Below, piece by piece: positions 1 to 8,268 of a stretch of DNA of 64,000 bases; the first letter of the stretch is position 1; every line of letters begins with the position of its first letter. Made by a program: the position numbers and the translations under genes. The notes under the pieces were generated by a model that did not search any database, had not been told where the DNA came from, and worked only from the letters and a program-made list of their open reading frames with translations. This stretch comes from Flavobacteriales bacterium UBA1986. Its GTDB lineage: Bacteria; Bacteroidota; Bacteroidia; Flavobacteriales_G; Salibacteraceae. The stretch covers positions 438-64,437 of the forward strand of contig DDDG01000003.1 in the NCBI GenBank assembly GCA_002336245.1, written 5' to 3'.

Positions 1-30
1 TGAGCCAGGATCAAACTCTCCGTTGTAAAA
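1..30 (-). rRNA. rrs: 16S rRNA, 5' end only (runs off the window)
   Basis: The reverse complement of the first bases reads AGAGTTTGATCCTGGCTCA, the universal 16S 5' primer site (E. coli positions about 8-26), preceded by a short lead typical of Bacteroidota 16S. Only the first ~30 nt of the gene lie in the window. The gene is read leftward, so the rest of the rRNA operon lies before base 1. The exact mature 5' end is not visible. Confidence 0.93.
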
Positions 31-199
31 GAAAATTTGAGTTATCTGGTCTCGTTTAATTGTCAAAAAATGACGGGATGTTCAATTTAATTTATGCTGC
101 TATTCAATACCTTCAAAGAACTTTATATCGACCTCTTCTCAGAGGACAATTTTTCATTTCAAATAGAACTTTCGTTCTACCCCTTTTCGTTAGGGTCGG

Positions 200-229
200 C
201 AAAAGTACAAAACTTTTTATCTTACCAAA
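200..229 (-). promoter_or_regulatory. rRNA promoter (proximal), Bacteroidota type
   Basis: The minus strand has a perfect -7 box TACTTTTG (200-207; consensus TAnnTTTG) and a -33 TTTG (226-229) separated by 18 nt. Transcription would start near 194 and give a leader of about 165 nt before 16S. The bases after the -7 box (CCG) also follow the -7 boxes of mdh and rpsU. Confidence 0.8.
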
Positions 230-295
230 ACTATTTTGAGAAAATTTATTTCTCTCTGCAGAGTTGAAAAGAACGACCCTTTTTTTACGGGGACG

Positions 296-303
296 CAAAT
301 ATA
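296..303 (-). promoter_or_regulatory. possible upstream rRNA promoter (-7 box only)
   Basis: The minus strand reads TATATTTG, a perfect TAnnTTTG, about 96 bp upstream of the proximal -7 box. I see no clear -33 TTG at the right distance, so this may be a weaker second promoter of a tandem pair or a chance match. Confidence 0.4.
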
Positions 304-357
304 GAACTAAGCCTTTGAATTAATCACACTATTCGAACTAATATTTTATATCTTTTT

Positions 358-1062
358 CTAAGGTGCTGAAAAGGAAACTGGTAGGCTCTGCCCATTGTAC
401 GTTTCATGGCCTTCTAGAGCAAATTTAGCGATGTACTTTCCCATCGATTTTGCGTCCAGTGGCGCACGGTATCCGGGAAAAGCTTCTTCCAACATCTCGG
501 TTTGTACAGCCCCAAGGTTCAAACAGTTTGAACTTATCCCAAATTCAGCAAGCTCAACCGCCAAACATTCACTCAAGGAAGCGAGCGCTGCTTTGCTTGA
601 ACTGTAAACTGAAAGTCCATTAAATTTTTGGGAACCTTGAAAACCTCCCATTGAACCAATGTTTACTATATGAGAAGATTTTGCCTTCTTGAGAAGACCA
701 AGACATTCCTGAATGAGAAGTGCCGCAGAAAAATAATTGACCTCAAAGATCTTCCGAATGTCTTCCTCATCCAAATTGGGAAGACTGCCATTGACTAAAA
801 ACCCTGCATTATTGATGAGCCCATCTAGGTGGGAGCTAATGGAGTTGATCTTATTGAGTGCAACCTTGCGTTCCGACTTTGAAGTTAAATCACATACTAT
901 TGGTATGATGTTCGACGACGCAGAGGCCAGCTCATTCAAAGCAGACTCATTTCGACTCAGCGCAAATACCTTACATGAATGATCCTTCGCAAGAGATAAA
1001 CTGATGGCCTTTCCAATTCCTTGACTTGCTCCTGTTACCAATACGCATTTTGTGTTTTCCAT
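358..1062 (-). CDS. short-chain dehydrogenase/reductase (SDR)
   Basis: This 234-residue protein is a classical SDR: NAD(P)H-dependent oxidoreductase with a Rossmann fold. The cofactor motif TGASQGIG is at residues 10-17, the NNAG motif at 84-87, a candidate catalytic Ser near 137, and the YxxxK pair at Tyr153/Lys157. Length is normal for the family. The Ser-Tyr spacing is slightly long. It has no signal peptide and should be cytosolic. The substrate cannot be read from the sequence. It lies just upstream of the rRNA promoters and is divergent from the small outer-membrane gene at 1098 with a 35-bp gap, so the two may share a control region. Confidence 0.9.
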   Translation of the reverse strand: MENTKCVLVTGASQGIGKAISLSLAKDHSCKVFALSRNESALNELASASSNIIPIVCDLTSKSERKVALNKINSISSHLDGLINNAGFLVNGSLPNLDEEDIRKIFEVNYFSAALLIQECLGLLKKAKSSHIVNIGSMGGFQGSQKFNGLSVYSSSKAALASLSECLAVELAEFGISSNCLNLGAVQTEMLEEAFPGYRAPLDAKSMGKYIAKFALEGHETYNGQSLPVSFSAP

Positions 1063-1067
1063 TCAGC

Positions 1068-1075
1068 TACTTTTG
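1068..1075 (+). promoter_or_regulatory. candidate promoter -7 box for the gene at 1098
   Basis: The plus strand reads TACTTTTG, an exact TAnnTTTG, with TTTTG at 1048-1052. The 15-nt spacing is shorter than the usual 17-23. The box lies 23 bp before the TTG start of the outer-membrane protein gene and overlaps nothing coding on that strand. Confidence 0.5.
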
Positions 1076-1097
1076 AAGGAGCCTAATGTAATAAGTC

Positions 1098-1637
1098 TTG
1101 AAGAAGTTGATTCTTTTCTTTCTACTATATAATGTATACCTAATCGTTCCTGCGCAAGAAATTGATCAGACAAAGGAGAAAAAAAGCACTCCGAGTGAGA
1201 CTCCTCTAAAGGATAAGGTGTTTGTTGGAGGAGGTCTTGGTCTGTCGTTCGGAACTGAGACATATATAAATCTTGCTCCGCAAATTGGACTGAAACTCGA
1301 TGAGCATTGGATGCTCGGAACTGGTGTTCAGTATACCTATTATAGTAGCAAAACTTTCAATTACTCTACTTCCTCAATTGGAGGGAGCGTATTTGCTCGC
1401 TTCTTTCCCCTGCAAAACATCTTTGGGCAAGCCGAACTTGAAGTCTTGCGCGGCAGGTGGGATGTTACGCGCACAGGATCATTTAATGCGACCTCAGCTT
1501 TTATAGGAGGTGGATATTTTCAGGGTGAAGGACGCTTTGGCTTTTTCATTCTCGGGCTCTACAACCTCAACTATAGTGTCTACTCCCCATACTCGAGTCC
1601 TTTAATCTTTCGAATGGGGATCAACATAGGTCTTTAA
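1098..1637 (+). CDS. small outer-membrane beta-barrel protein, hypothetical
   Basis: This 179-residue protein begins with a clear signal peptide (MKKLILFFLLYNVYLIVPAQ). After a charged linker come alternating aromatic/polar strands with many Gly and Tyr residues (for example GGGLGLSFG and FFILGLYNLNYSVY), the look of an OmpW/OprG-size 8-strand barrel. The start codon is TTG at 1098: an in-frame stop lies only six bases upstream and no ATG gives this signal peptide. No family name can be given with confidence, and the role is unknown. Confidence 0.65.
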   Translation: MKKLILFFLLYNVYLIVPAQEIDQTKEKKSTPSETPLKDKVFVGGGLGLSFGTETYINLAPQIGLKLDEHWMLGTGVQYTYYSSKTFNYSTSSIGGSVFARFFPLQNIFGQAELEVLRGRWDVTRTGSFNATSAFIGGGYFQGEGRFGFFILGLYNLNYSVYSPYSSPLIFRMGINIGL

Positions 1638-1701
1638 TGCAACTCAGCTTCTCACAGACTATATATGTCCGCAAGAAGCTGAAGAGCATAGATCATTGCG
1701 A

Positions 1702-2805
1702 CTAGTCGTCGCTCATAGTATACATTACTGGCAGCTTCATTTCAACAGCTACCTTTTCCCCATCCTTTGTAGCGGGTTCCCATTTCGGCATTTTAGACAT
1801 GAATTCTATTGCTGGCTGCTCCAATTTAGGGTGATCGCTTTGTACTGCCTTTAACTTTGAGATGCTTCCATCTGCTCCAACAACGAAGGACAAAATAACG
1901 CGGCCTTCAATGTTATCCGACTTAAGCTCTTCGGGATATTCGAAATCCTTTTGGAAAAAAGCGACCAATCCTTCGTTTCCTCCAGGAAATTCAGGAAGTT
2001 GATCGACCTCAGCGGTAGGCACTTGGGTCACGGCCTTCTCGCATGAAATCATCCAAACGGAGACGAAAAGAACAGGAATGAGTAATGCATAGCGCATTTT
2101 TGACTTGAATTTAGTTGGTGTATTTGATAGCATGGTCAATCGGTGTTTAATGGTTGGTTGTGAAAAGAATGAATTCACCAAGCTGAAGGCCTGGGTATTG
2201 AAAAGCTCGTTCAGGAGCGTCTTTTGGTATGCAGGGTTATGCGCTTGTCTGCGATCTGCAAGAAATTCGTGATTCAGTTGAACCTCTCTCATCAGAAGAT
2301 GTACCGCAGGGTTCAGCCAGAAAAGGCACCGCAACAATGCGTAAAACATCACATCGAACGAATGGCCTTCTTGCGAATGAACCAACTCATGAGAAAGAAT
2401 GTGCTCGCGCTCCTTCCCTTGAATGCTCTCGTCGATCTGGATTTTAGAAAAGAATGAATAGGCTCTACCTACTCCTCCATTCATGTTCATCCATATGAGG
2501 ATGGTTGTGCGCAAAAGGACAACTAAAGAGATGGCGCAACCTAATGCATATATGACCATAGCCCAGTTGATGATGGAAACTCCGGAGGCCATTGTTGAAT
2601 TCACTTCCATTGCCGGCAATAGGGCTCCTTGGAAAAGCAAAGGCTCCGAACTAGGTATTCTGAAGTAGACGATGAAAGCTGCCAATAGCGGATAAGCCAA
2701 CAGAAGAAATCTGTTCGTATGAAAAGCTGGAACTTCTCGCAGAAAAATCCTGTGCAGAATGTAGAACAGTCCTAAAAGTGCGTTGAGTGCAATGAATTCG
2801 TTCAT
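1702..2805 (-). CDS. BlaR1-like M56 metallopeptidase with C-terminal TonB domain
   Basis: This 367-residue membrane protein has N-terminal helices at about 1-50 and 78-105 and the M56 zincin motif HELVH at 139-143. The third ligand candidate is Glu180 in HEFLAD. A last membrane helix lies near 240-258, followed by a periplasmic TonB C-terminal fold of about 80 residues (starting near the FPGGNEGLVAFF motif and containing GRVILSFVV). BlaR1/MecR1 proteases cleave a BlaI-type repressor after sensing a ligand; here the sensor domain is TonB-like, not penicillin-binding. It overlaps the upstream BlaI-family gene by 4 nt (ATGA), so the two are translationally coupled. The inferred role is an envelope-signal protease. 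The ligand is unknown. Confidence 0.85.
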   Translation of the reverse strand: MNEFIALNALLGLFYILHRIFLREVPAFHTNRFLLLAYPLLAAFIVYFRIPSSEPLLFQGALLPAMEVNSTMASGVSIINWAMVIYALGCAISLVVLLRTTILIWMNMNGGVGRAYSFFSKIQIDESIQGKEREHILSHELVHSQEGHSFDVMFYALLRCLFWLNPAVHLLMREVQLNHEFLADRRQAHNPAYQKTLLNELFNTQAFSLVNSFFSQPTIKHRLTMLSNTPTKFKSKMRYALLIPVLFVSVWMISCEKAVTQVPTAEVDQLPEFPGGNEGLVAFFQKDFEYPEELKSDNIEGRVILSFVVGADGSISKLKAVQSDHPKLEQPAIEFMSKMPKWEPATKDGEKVAVEMKLPVMYTMSDD

Positions 2806-3182
2806 GACTTTTTGTTTTCGTCTTTAATCTGACTGAGCATCTGGTCGAGTTGCTTCAGGTCAACTTGCTTGTCTTTCACAAAAAATGAGAGCAGCTCCTT
2901 CACCGAGCCATCGAAGTATTTGCCCAAAAGGTTTCCGGCCGTAAACCGACTGTACTCTTCTTTATTCACAGTTGGGTAATACCGATGACTCTTTCCGAAG
3001 GCCTCGTGAGCTACAAACGATTTCTCTTCAAGGATGCGCACAATCGTGCTCACTGTATTGTAGGCTGGCTTAGGCTCTGGCATTTGTTCAATCAGCTCTT
3101 TTACAAAAGCCTTTTCCAACTTCCACAGCTCCTGCATCACCTGCTCCTCTGCGCGCGTAAGCTCCTTCATCTTCGTGTTCAT
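2802..3182 (-). CDS. BlaI/MecI/CopY-family transcriptional repressor
   Basis: This 126-residue protein matches the penicillinase-repressor family: a winged helix at about 5-80 (TRAEEQVMQELW, then AYNTVSTIVRILEEKSFV) and a C-terminal dimerisation helix region. Family members bind palindromic operators as dimers and are inactivated by cleavage by the partner M56 protease, encoded directly downstream with a 4-nt overlap. A perfect 6-2-6 palindrome sits 23 bp upstream of the start, overlapping the predicted promoter, so autorepression is likely. A second Met at codon 5 is an alternative start and would give a short leader. Confidence 0.9.
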   Translation of the reverse strand: MNTKMKELTRAEEQVMQELWKLEKAFVKELIEQMPEPKPAYNTVSTIVRILEEKSFVAHEAFGKSHRYYPTVNKEEYSRFTAGNLLGKYFDGSVKELLSFFVKDKQVDLKQLDQMLSQIKDENKKS

Positions 3183-3188
3183 GAAACA

Positions 3189-3218
3189 AGTATAACTATG
3201 TTTTTAGTTTACAAACTA
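3189..3218 (-). promoter_or_regulatory. BlaI-type operator overlapping the promoter of the regulator operon
   Basis: TAGTTT-AC-AAACTA at 3205-3218 is a perfect inverted repeat with a 2-bp spacer, as expected for a BlaI-family dimer. Half-site-like sequences flank it (TAGTTACA nearby). On the minus strand the TTTG inside the palindrome is followed after 17 nt by TATACTTG, one mismatch from TAnnTTTG, so the operator covers the -33 element. The -7 box ends only a few bases before the ATG, so the transcript would be nearly leaderless. Confidence 0.65.
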
Positions 3219-3446
3219 ATTCTTTAGTTACAACTTTCTAAACGGTCGTATTCTAGAAACAAACGAGTGCTTCGAATCATTAATTGTTAGACAACATCGC
3301 GGTATCCCATAATGGACACCCGATTCAGATGGCCAATCGTTACCTCCTAGTCATTATATACAGATCAATTGGAGCTGTCCAGAAAGCTTTATTTTGCAAG
3401 CATTCATGAAGAAGTTCAGCTCAAGTTTCAATACTCAGCTCATTAG

Positions 3447-5252
3447 GTGATAGGAAAAGTTCTCAAGCACAGCGCAATTTGGCTCTCCCTGTTGTTTGCC
3501 GTGTTTCTCTATTCGCAGAACCATTGGAAGGTTTATAAAGAAACGGGAAGCCTAAGTTCCATTCGCAGCGACGGCGCCGGACACTATGCCTACCTACCCG
3601 CCATCTTCATCTACCAAGACTTTAATTACGAGTATTTGCTGGAAGACTCTTTCCAGAAAACCTACGGTCAGCTTCCCAACGAAGGCATTCTCGACCTGCC
3701 CGATGGAACTCGCTACACAAAATACTACATCGGAACATCGATTCTGATGACGCCATTTTTCCTCTTGGCCATGCTTTGGGCTTTCCTCTTCAACTTTCCC
3801 GTCGACGGCTACAGCCTGCCCTTTCAAGTCAGCGCCTTCCTCGCGGCCCTCTCCTACCTGCTCGCTGGTTTATGGCTGCTCAAGAAGGTGCTTCAAAACA
3901 TGAACTTCGGCAAATACAGTGTGTTTTTCACGCTGCTGGCCTTCGGAGTTGGAAGCAACTTGTTGAGTTATGTTCATATGGATTCGGCCTTCAGCCACAG
4001 CTACCTCTTCTTTTTAGGCTCCGCCCTTTTCTATTGCTTTCAGTCTTTCTTGAAGAATCCCAACAGCATGTTTGCCATGGCTTTTACCGCGGTATTCATT
4101 CTCATCGGCATCACCCGACCAACGAGCATCCTCATCGTTTTAGCGCTGCCATTTCTCTCTTCCAGGAAAGAATATTTACAAGCCGCCCGAGCATATCTAT
4201 TTGGAAACGTTCGACTGCTGCTGAGTTTATTGGGAATAGCAATTCTTCTTGGATCAACACAACTCTTGCTCTACCAACTTCAAGTGGGAGCACCTTTCAT
4301 CTGGTCGTATGCCAACGAAGGTTTCAACTTCAGCGATCCTCATTTCATTGAGTTTCTATTTGGTTTCAGGAAAGGGCTTTTCGTCTACAGCCCAGTGCTC
4401 TACTTCTCAATCTTCGGATTGCTCATCTGGGCTTTCAGAAAAGAAAAACGGGCCTGGATAGGCTTTGGCTTTTTCATTCTCATCACCTACATTCTCTCCA
4501 GCTGGTGGTCGTGGTGGTTTGGAGCAGGCTTCGGAAGTAGAGCTTTCATCGACTTCTACCCCGCCCTTGCGATACCGATGGCGAGTTTTCTTGACTTAAA
4601 ACTCTCCTACAACTACCTAAAACTCATTCGAACTGCCGCCATTTCGATTGCCATTCTTCTTGGAGCAGTTTTCCAGTATCAATACAGCCAGAGCATCATC
4701 GCCTACGACCGCATGGATTCCGACAAGTTCTGGCAAGTGTGGATGGAGACGGATTCTTTCTTTCGCTGGAAAACTTTGGATTCGCCTTCCATTCTTGAAA
4801 ACCGAGAAATCTTCTCCGAGAAACACTATGTGTGCAGCATGGGCGAGCCTTGTCACTCCGCTTTTAAGTTCAGCCCAGAAGAAATCAATGCAAGTCCATT
4901 TGTAATTGACGGAGAGCGCAGGCTTGGCTACAGCTTCCAAATGCTTACCGACTCGCTCATTCTTGAAGAAAAACAACTGCTGCTGCGCGTTGCGCTTCGT
5001 GCGAACGTATCGGATAAAAGATGTCCGGCTGCCATTGTTTGCACCCAAAAAGGAACGGAGGTCTGGAAATCGGTGGACATAGTACAGAAAGTAAGAAGGG
5101 CCAATGTATGGACAGATGCCGTGTTTGAGTTTACATTTGGCCCCGAACTTCGGAAAGGTCAGGTGTTGGAAATTCATTTCTTGAATGAGAGCAATGCCCT
5201 TCTCGAACTGGAAAGCATCGACATCGGAATACTGCATTTGCATCCCCTATGA
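3447..5252 (+). CDS. GT-C type integral membrane glycosyltransferase-like protein
   Basis: This is a 601-residue multi-spanning membrane protein with roughly ten or more hydrophobic helices in the first ~420 residues and a soluble C-terminal domain of about 150 residues. The early loop motif RSDGAGHYAYLPA resembles the Asp-containing first loop of GT-C enzymes that use polyprenyl-phosphate sugars, and a later WWSWWFGAGFGSR segment is typical of uncharacterised family members. The start is GTG at 3447. The stop overlaps the next gene (GT2) by 4 nt, so both probably act in one pathway, the GT2 making the lipid-linked sugar and this protein transferring it. The acceptor is unknown. Confidence 0.7.
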   Translation: MIGKVLKHSAIWLSLLFAVFLYSQNHWKVYKETGSLSSIRSDGAGHYAYLPAIFIYQDFNYEYLLEDSFQKTYGQLPNEGILDLPDGTRYTKYYIGTSILMTPFFLLAMLWAFLFNFPVDGYSLPFQVSAFLAALSYLLAGLWLLKKVLQNMNFGKYSVFFTLLAFGVGSNLLSYVHMDSAFSHSYLFFLGSALFYCFQSFLKNPNSMFAMAFTAVFILIGITRPTSILIVLALPFLSSRKEYLQAARAYLFGNVRLLLSLLGIAILLGSTQLLLYQLQVGAPFIWSYANEGFNFSDPHFIEFLFGFRKGLFVYSPVLYFSIFGLLIWAFRKEKRAWIGFGFFILITYILSSWWSWWFGAGFGSRAFIDFYPALAIPMASFLDLKLSYNYLKLIRTAAISIAILLGAVFQYQYSQSIIAYDRMDSDKFWQVWMETDSFFRWKTLDSPSILENREIFSEKHYVCSMGEPCHSAFKFSPEEINASPFVIDGERRLGYSFQMLTDSLILEEKQLLLRVALRANVSDKRCPAAIVCTQKGTEVWKSVDIVQKVRRANVWTDAVFEFTFGPELRKGQVLEIHFLNESNALLELESIDIGILHLHPL

Positions 5253-5968
5253 AATCCTTTACTCTCAGCATCGTAATTCCCGCCTACAATGAAGAACGCA
5301 CCATTGTTTCGCTCTTGCAGGCAGTACTCGACGCTCCTCTCGACAATTGCATTGGCAAGGAATTGATTGTGGTAAACGATGGTTCCAAAGACAAAACGGT
5401 TGAACTGGTGCGCAGCTTCATGGCAGAGAATGAAGAAGCGAACATTCAGCTTTTCGAACAAGATAAAAACCGAGGCAAGGGCGCTGCATTGCACAGAGGA
5501 ATTCTGGTAGCCACGGGCGAATACCTCATCATTCAAGACGCCGACCTAGAGTACGACCCACGGGAATACAATTTGTTGCTGCAAGCTGTAGTGGAAGGCA
5601 AAGCCGATGTGGTTTACGGCTCTCGATTTATGGGAGGAAAACCTCACCGCATTCTATTCTTCTGGCATTCGTTGGGGAATCGCTTTCTCACGATGCTTTC
5701 GAACATGTTTACGAATTTGAACCTCACCGATATGGAGACTTGCTACAAGCTCTTCAACACCGAGATGGTTCAAAGCTTAAAACTCCGCGAAAAACGTTTT
5801 GGATTTGAACCTGAGGTGACGGCCAAAATCAGCCGCATTCCTAAGGTGCGCATTTACGAAGTTGGCATATCCTATTACGGCCGCACCTACGAAGAAGGCA
5901 AGAAGATCAACTGGAAAGATGGAGTTCAGGCGATTTGGTGCATTCTCCGCTATGGAATGTTTGGCTAA
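5249..5968 (+). CDS. GT2 glycosyltransferase, dolichyl-phosphate mannose synthase-like
   Basis: This 239-residue single-domain GT-A enzyme has the N-terminal IVIPAYNEE motif, VVNDGSKDKT, the DADLEYDP metal-binding DxD region and YGSRFMGG, as in DPM1/DPG synthases, which transfer a sugar from a nucleotide donor to polyprenyl phosphate. It lacks C-terminal membrane helices, so it would be peripheral at the inner membrane. It overlaps the GT-C gene by 4 nt. The family assignment is firm; the sugar is not known. Confidence 0.88.
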   Translation: MKSFTLSIVIPAYNEERTIVSLLQAVLDAPLDNCIGKELIVVNDGSKDKTVELVRSFMAENEEANIQLFEQDKNRGKGAALHRGILVATGEYLIIQDADLEYDPREYNLLLQAVVEGKADVVYGSRFMGGKPHRILFFWHSLGNRFLTMLSNMFTNLNLTDMETCYKLFNTEMVQSLKLREKRFGFEPEVTAKISRIPKVRIYEVGISYYGRTYEEGKKINWKDGVQAIWCILRYGMFG

Positions 5969-6014
5969 ATGGAGCAAAGGATTCTTCCTCTCAAAGACCT
6001 ACCTTTATCCAGCT

Positions 6015-7484
6015 ATGCAAGTCCTTACCCTGTCCGTCGCGCTTTTCTGTTCCTTTATGAACTTCCAGACTTGGGCTCAGAACAACATTTCCTGGGAACC
6101 CGCTTCAGAGGTTGCTGCTCCTTCCTACCAAAACAACTTTCCGAGAATTGCTAAAGACGCCGATGGAAATCCCTTGATCTCCTGGAGCAACAACCTCGAC
6201 CTATTTTTTACTCGCTGGAATGGAAACGGCTTTGAAGAACCCATCAAACTGAATTCCAATGACCACAACATCGCCGGACCAGGCTGGATGGGGCCCGACA
6301 TTGCTACACACGGAGACACGATTTATGCTGTTTACAAGCAGACTCCTGAGGGCGACACCAACAAGCATGTTTGGTGTAGTAGCTCTTTCGATGGCGGCCA
6401 GAATTTTAATCTGCCTGTGCGGGTTGATTTCATCGGTCACAACATCAGCCGATTTCCGACGGTAACAACCGATGTAGAGGGTAATCCAGTGGTTGGATTC
6501 ATGAAATTCGAGAACGACTTCTCAGAGCCTCGTTGGGTGGTTGTGCGATCTGATGACCATGGAATGAGCTTCGGCACAGACGTTCTCGCGAGCGACTACA
6601 GCAGTGCCATGGCCGAAGCTTGCGATTGTTGTCCAAGCACCATCGTCAGCAGTGGAAATACGGTAGTTATGCCTTACCGCGACAACAACGGAAACATCCG
6701 AGATACTTGGGTGGGGGTTTCCACAGACGGGGGCCAATCCTTTCCCAATGGCATGGACGTGGACGAACAGAAATGGGCCATCGCCACATGCCCCTCTTCA
6801 GGTCCTGATGCGGTCATCATTGGGGATGAGCTTTACACCATTTTCATGAGTGGAGCAAGTGGGTCCTCTCGCGTGTCCTACAGCAAATCTTCCATATCGG
6901 GGATGAGCACAAGTGGAGCCATTGCTTTGGATGCAAATACTCCCACCAACTTGATATCCCAGAACTATCCAAGAATCGATTACCACAAGGAAGCCATGGC
7001 AATGGTGTGGTACCAGTTCTCGAACGGAAAGCAAGAAGTTGCTCTGCAGTTTACTGAAGACCTTAACCAAGGCCTGAACAACGTTCAAGAGATTGTGGAT
7101 ACTGACTTCGTGAATGCCGTGGATGTGATGCTCCACGAAGGCAACATTTGGGTGATTTGGGAAGATGAGGTCTCAGGAACCGTCAAATACCGAAGAGGCT
7201 CTTACAGTTCCAGCTTGTCTTCACCCTCCCTTGTGGCAGAAGAAGAGGAACTTCAAGTAATCCATGGGAAGGAGTCTTGGCTCATTTCCTCCGGTCGATC
7301 ACAGGAGCCAATTCACTGGCAGCTTTTTAATGTGAATGCGCAACTTTTGTCTGCAGGAAACACCTCATTTGCAAAAGAAGGGCAGAGAGTTGAAATCTCA
7401 TACGATTTCCTCCCAGCGGGCATGTACGTTTTGCGGATTCAGCAGGACAAGCATCCCACCAGCTGGAAAGTTCAGCGTCCGTAG
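6015..7484 (+). CDS. T9SS-secreted BNR-repeat (sialidase-fold-like) protein
   Basis: The start is set at the ATG at 6015 because it opens a signal peptide (MQVLTLSVALFCSF... ending TWAQ); the frame extends upstream into the GT2 gene but that part looks non-coding. The mature protein (489 residues in all) has Asp-box-like repeats (SFDGGQNF, STDGGQSF, SDDHGMSF) of a six-bladed beta-propeller. A C-terminal ~80-residue sorting domain (LPAGMYVLRIQ, ending WKVQRP) is typical of T9SS type A cargo. Predicted to be exported to the cell surface. Asp boxes occur in many propellers and I do not see a full sialidase Arg triad, so enzymatic activity is unproven. It lies 46 bp after the GT2 gene. Confidence 0.75.
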   Translation: MQVLTLSVALFCSFMNFQTWAQNNISWEPASEVAAPSYQNNFPRIAKDADGNPLISWSNNLDLFFTRWNGNGFEEPIKLNSNDHNIAGPGWMGPDIATHGDTIYAVYKQTPEGDTNKHVWCSSSFDGGQNFNLPVRVDFIGHNISRFPTVTTDVEGNPVVGFMKFENDFSEPRWVVVRSDDHGMSFGTDVLASDYSSAMAEACDCCPSTIVSSGNTVVMPYRDNNGNIRDTWVGVSTDGGQSFPNGMDVDEQKWAIATCPSSGPDAVIIGDELYTIFMSGASGSSRVSYSKSSISGMSTSGAIALDANTPTNLISQNYPRIDYHKEAMAMVWYQFSNGKQEVALQFTEDLNQGLNNVQEIVDTDFVNAVDVMLHEGNIWVIWEDEVSGTVKYRRGSYSSSLSSPSLVAEEEELQVIHGKESWLISSGRSQEPIHWQLFNVNAQLLSAGNTSFAKEGQRVEISYDFLPAGMYVLRIQQDKHPTSWKVQRP

Positions 7485-7794
7485 CAAAAACCTCGGACGG
7501 GGAGTGATGGAGTGTGAGAGTGATAGAGTGATAGGCATAGGAGTTCTACTCGATTGGGACCTTGGCTCGGATTTTCAATACGGGCAGGTGCTCTCACTCA
7601 CAAAAAAAAGTCCCAATTCTAAATTTACTATATTGGGTGAAGTGAAAAGCACCCTTCGACTGCTCCTCCGCTATAGCTTCAGCGCACGCAGAGGCTCAGG
7701 ATGACTGGGCTCATTTAAGGCTTGAAGAAATTGGTCATCGAATCCCATTTCCAAATGCCCTCTTGACTTTTGGCTCTTAGCTTGCAGCTTTAAT
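7485..7794. other. 310-bp intergenic stretch with short degenerate repeats
   Basis: No credible gene is visible. It holds short tandem-like copies of a GAGTGATAG/GAGTGATGG motif near 7502-7533, an 8-bp inverted pair ATTGGGAC (7553-7560) and GTCCCAAT (7610-7617), and a segment near 7655-7704 that resembles dispersed intergenic repeats in this phylum (CTTCGACTG... AGGCTCAGGATGAC). No clear terminator for the upstream gene is seen. Confidence 0.5.
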
Positions 7795-7932
7795 CTAAAA
7801 AGCCACGGCATCACTCTCGGAGTTGATGAAATGGTGCGGACCAAGTTGATCTAAGTCTCCACGGTATTCTTTGATGATCTCATCTAAGTGCAACACCACC
7901 CCACGAATGCGGTTGATGCTTTCGCTATTCAT
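7795..7932 (-). CDS. small hypothetical protein (45 residues)
   Basis: An ATG at 7932 opens a 45-codon frame ending in TAG at 7795. The ATG overlaps the last codons of the barrel remnant (it sits within its AATGAATAG end), which suggests translational coupling in the original operon. The peptide is well mixed, begins MNSESINRIRGVV, has an amphipathic helix (VLHLDEIIKEYRGDL), and has no signal peptide. I do not recognise it. Composition and position favour a real gene, but it could be a remnant like its neighbour. Confidence 0.4.
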   Translation of the reverse strand: MNSESINRIRGVVLHLDEIIKEYRGDLDQLGPHHFINSESDAVAF

Positions 7933-8248
7933 TACTTAGCTGAAAGCCATAAGTAAGGCCTAAGGAGAACTGAAGCATCTGTTTACTGCTTCCCATATCA
8001 TAAGAGTATCGACCACTGTTTTTATCATTCCGCAGAAGTACTTGAGAGAAACCCATCTCCAAATCAAGACCAAAAGGCCCCTTTCGTACGCCAACAGTAG
8101 CACTTGCTTGCAAACCGAAATCAGCCATGGTCCTGTTGTCAGTAACCACTTCGAAGGCATTCCAGCCTACGAAGAAATGCTCAATACCAAATCTACCGAA
8201 CACGGATCCACCGACCCCTGCGGTTAAGCCATCTCCTGATTCCATCAC
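7925..8248 (-). pseudogene. C-terminal remnant of an outer-membrane beta-barrel gene
   Basis: The 107-codon frame encodes only the last strands of a small barrel (alternating pattern, ending with LQFSLGLTYGF, a typical barrel C-terminus). It has no signal peptide. A stop codon lies five codons before the first possible start (GTG at 8248), and the transposase gene begins 20 bp further upstream. This looks like a gene whose 5' half was lost when the transposase locus formed. A short intact cytosolic protein is less likely given the barrel-like strands. Confidence 0.6.
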
Positions 8249-8268
8249 GAGGACTCCATCTCAACTTA

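Larger units (their letters stand above)
31..357 (-). other. rRNA operon leader and promoter region
   Basis: This 327-bp stretch has no credible gene. A 61-codon open frame at 113-298 is rich in K, R and F and lies inside the leader, so it is rejected. The stretch carries two promoter candidates reading toward 16S (200-229 and 296-303). The minus strand over 61-74 reads TTTTTTGACA and could be a boxA-like antitermination element; that assignment is weak. Confidence 0.6.

Noticed and set aside
113..298. A 61-codon minus-strand frame in the rRNA leader
   Set aside because: It lies within the rRNA promoter and leader and has biased Arg/Lys/Phe content with no homology-like features.
1702..2805. 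Beta-lactam resistance sensor (BlaR1) as the function of the M56 protein
   Set aside because: No penicillin-binding domain is present; the C-terminal domain is TonB-like and no beta-lactamase gene is nearby.
4617..5243. A 208-codon open frame opposite the GT-C gene
   Set aside because: Composition is unlike a protein family and the opposite gene is well supported and coupled to the next gene.
6015..7484. Naming the BNR protein a sialidase
   Set aside because: Asp boxes are shared by many propellers and I do not see the full catalytic residue set, so only the fold and secretion domain are claimed.
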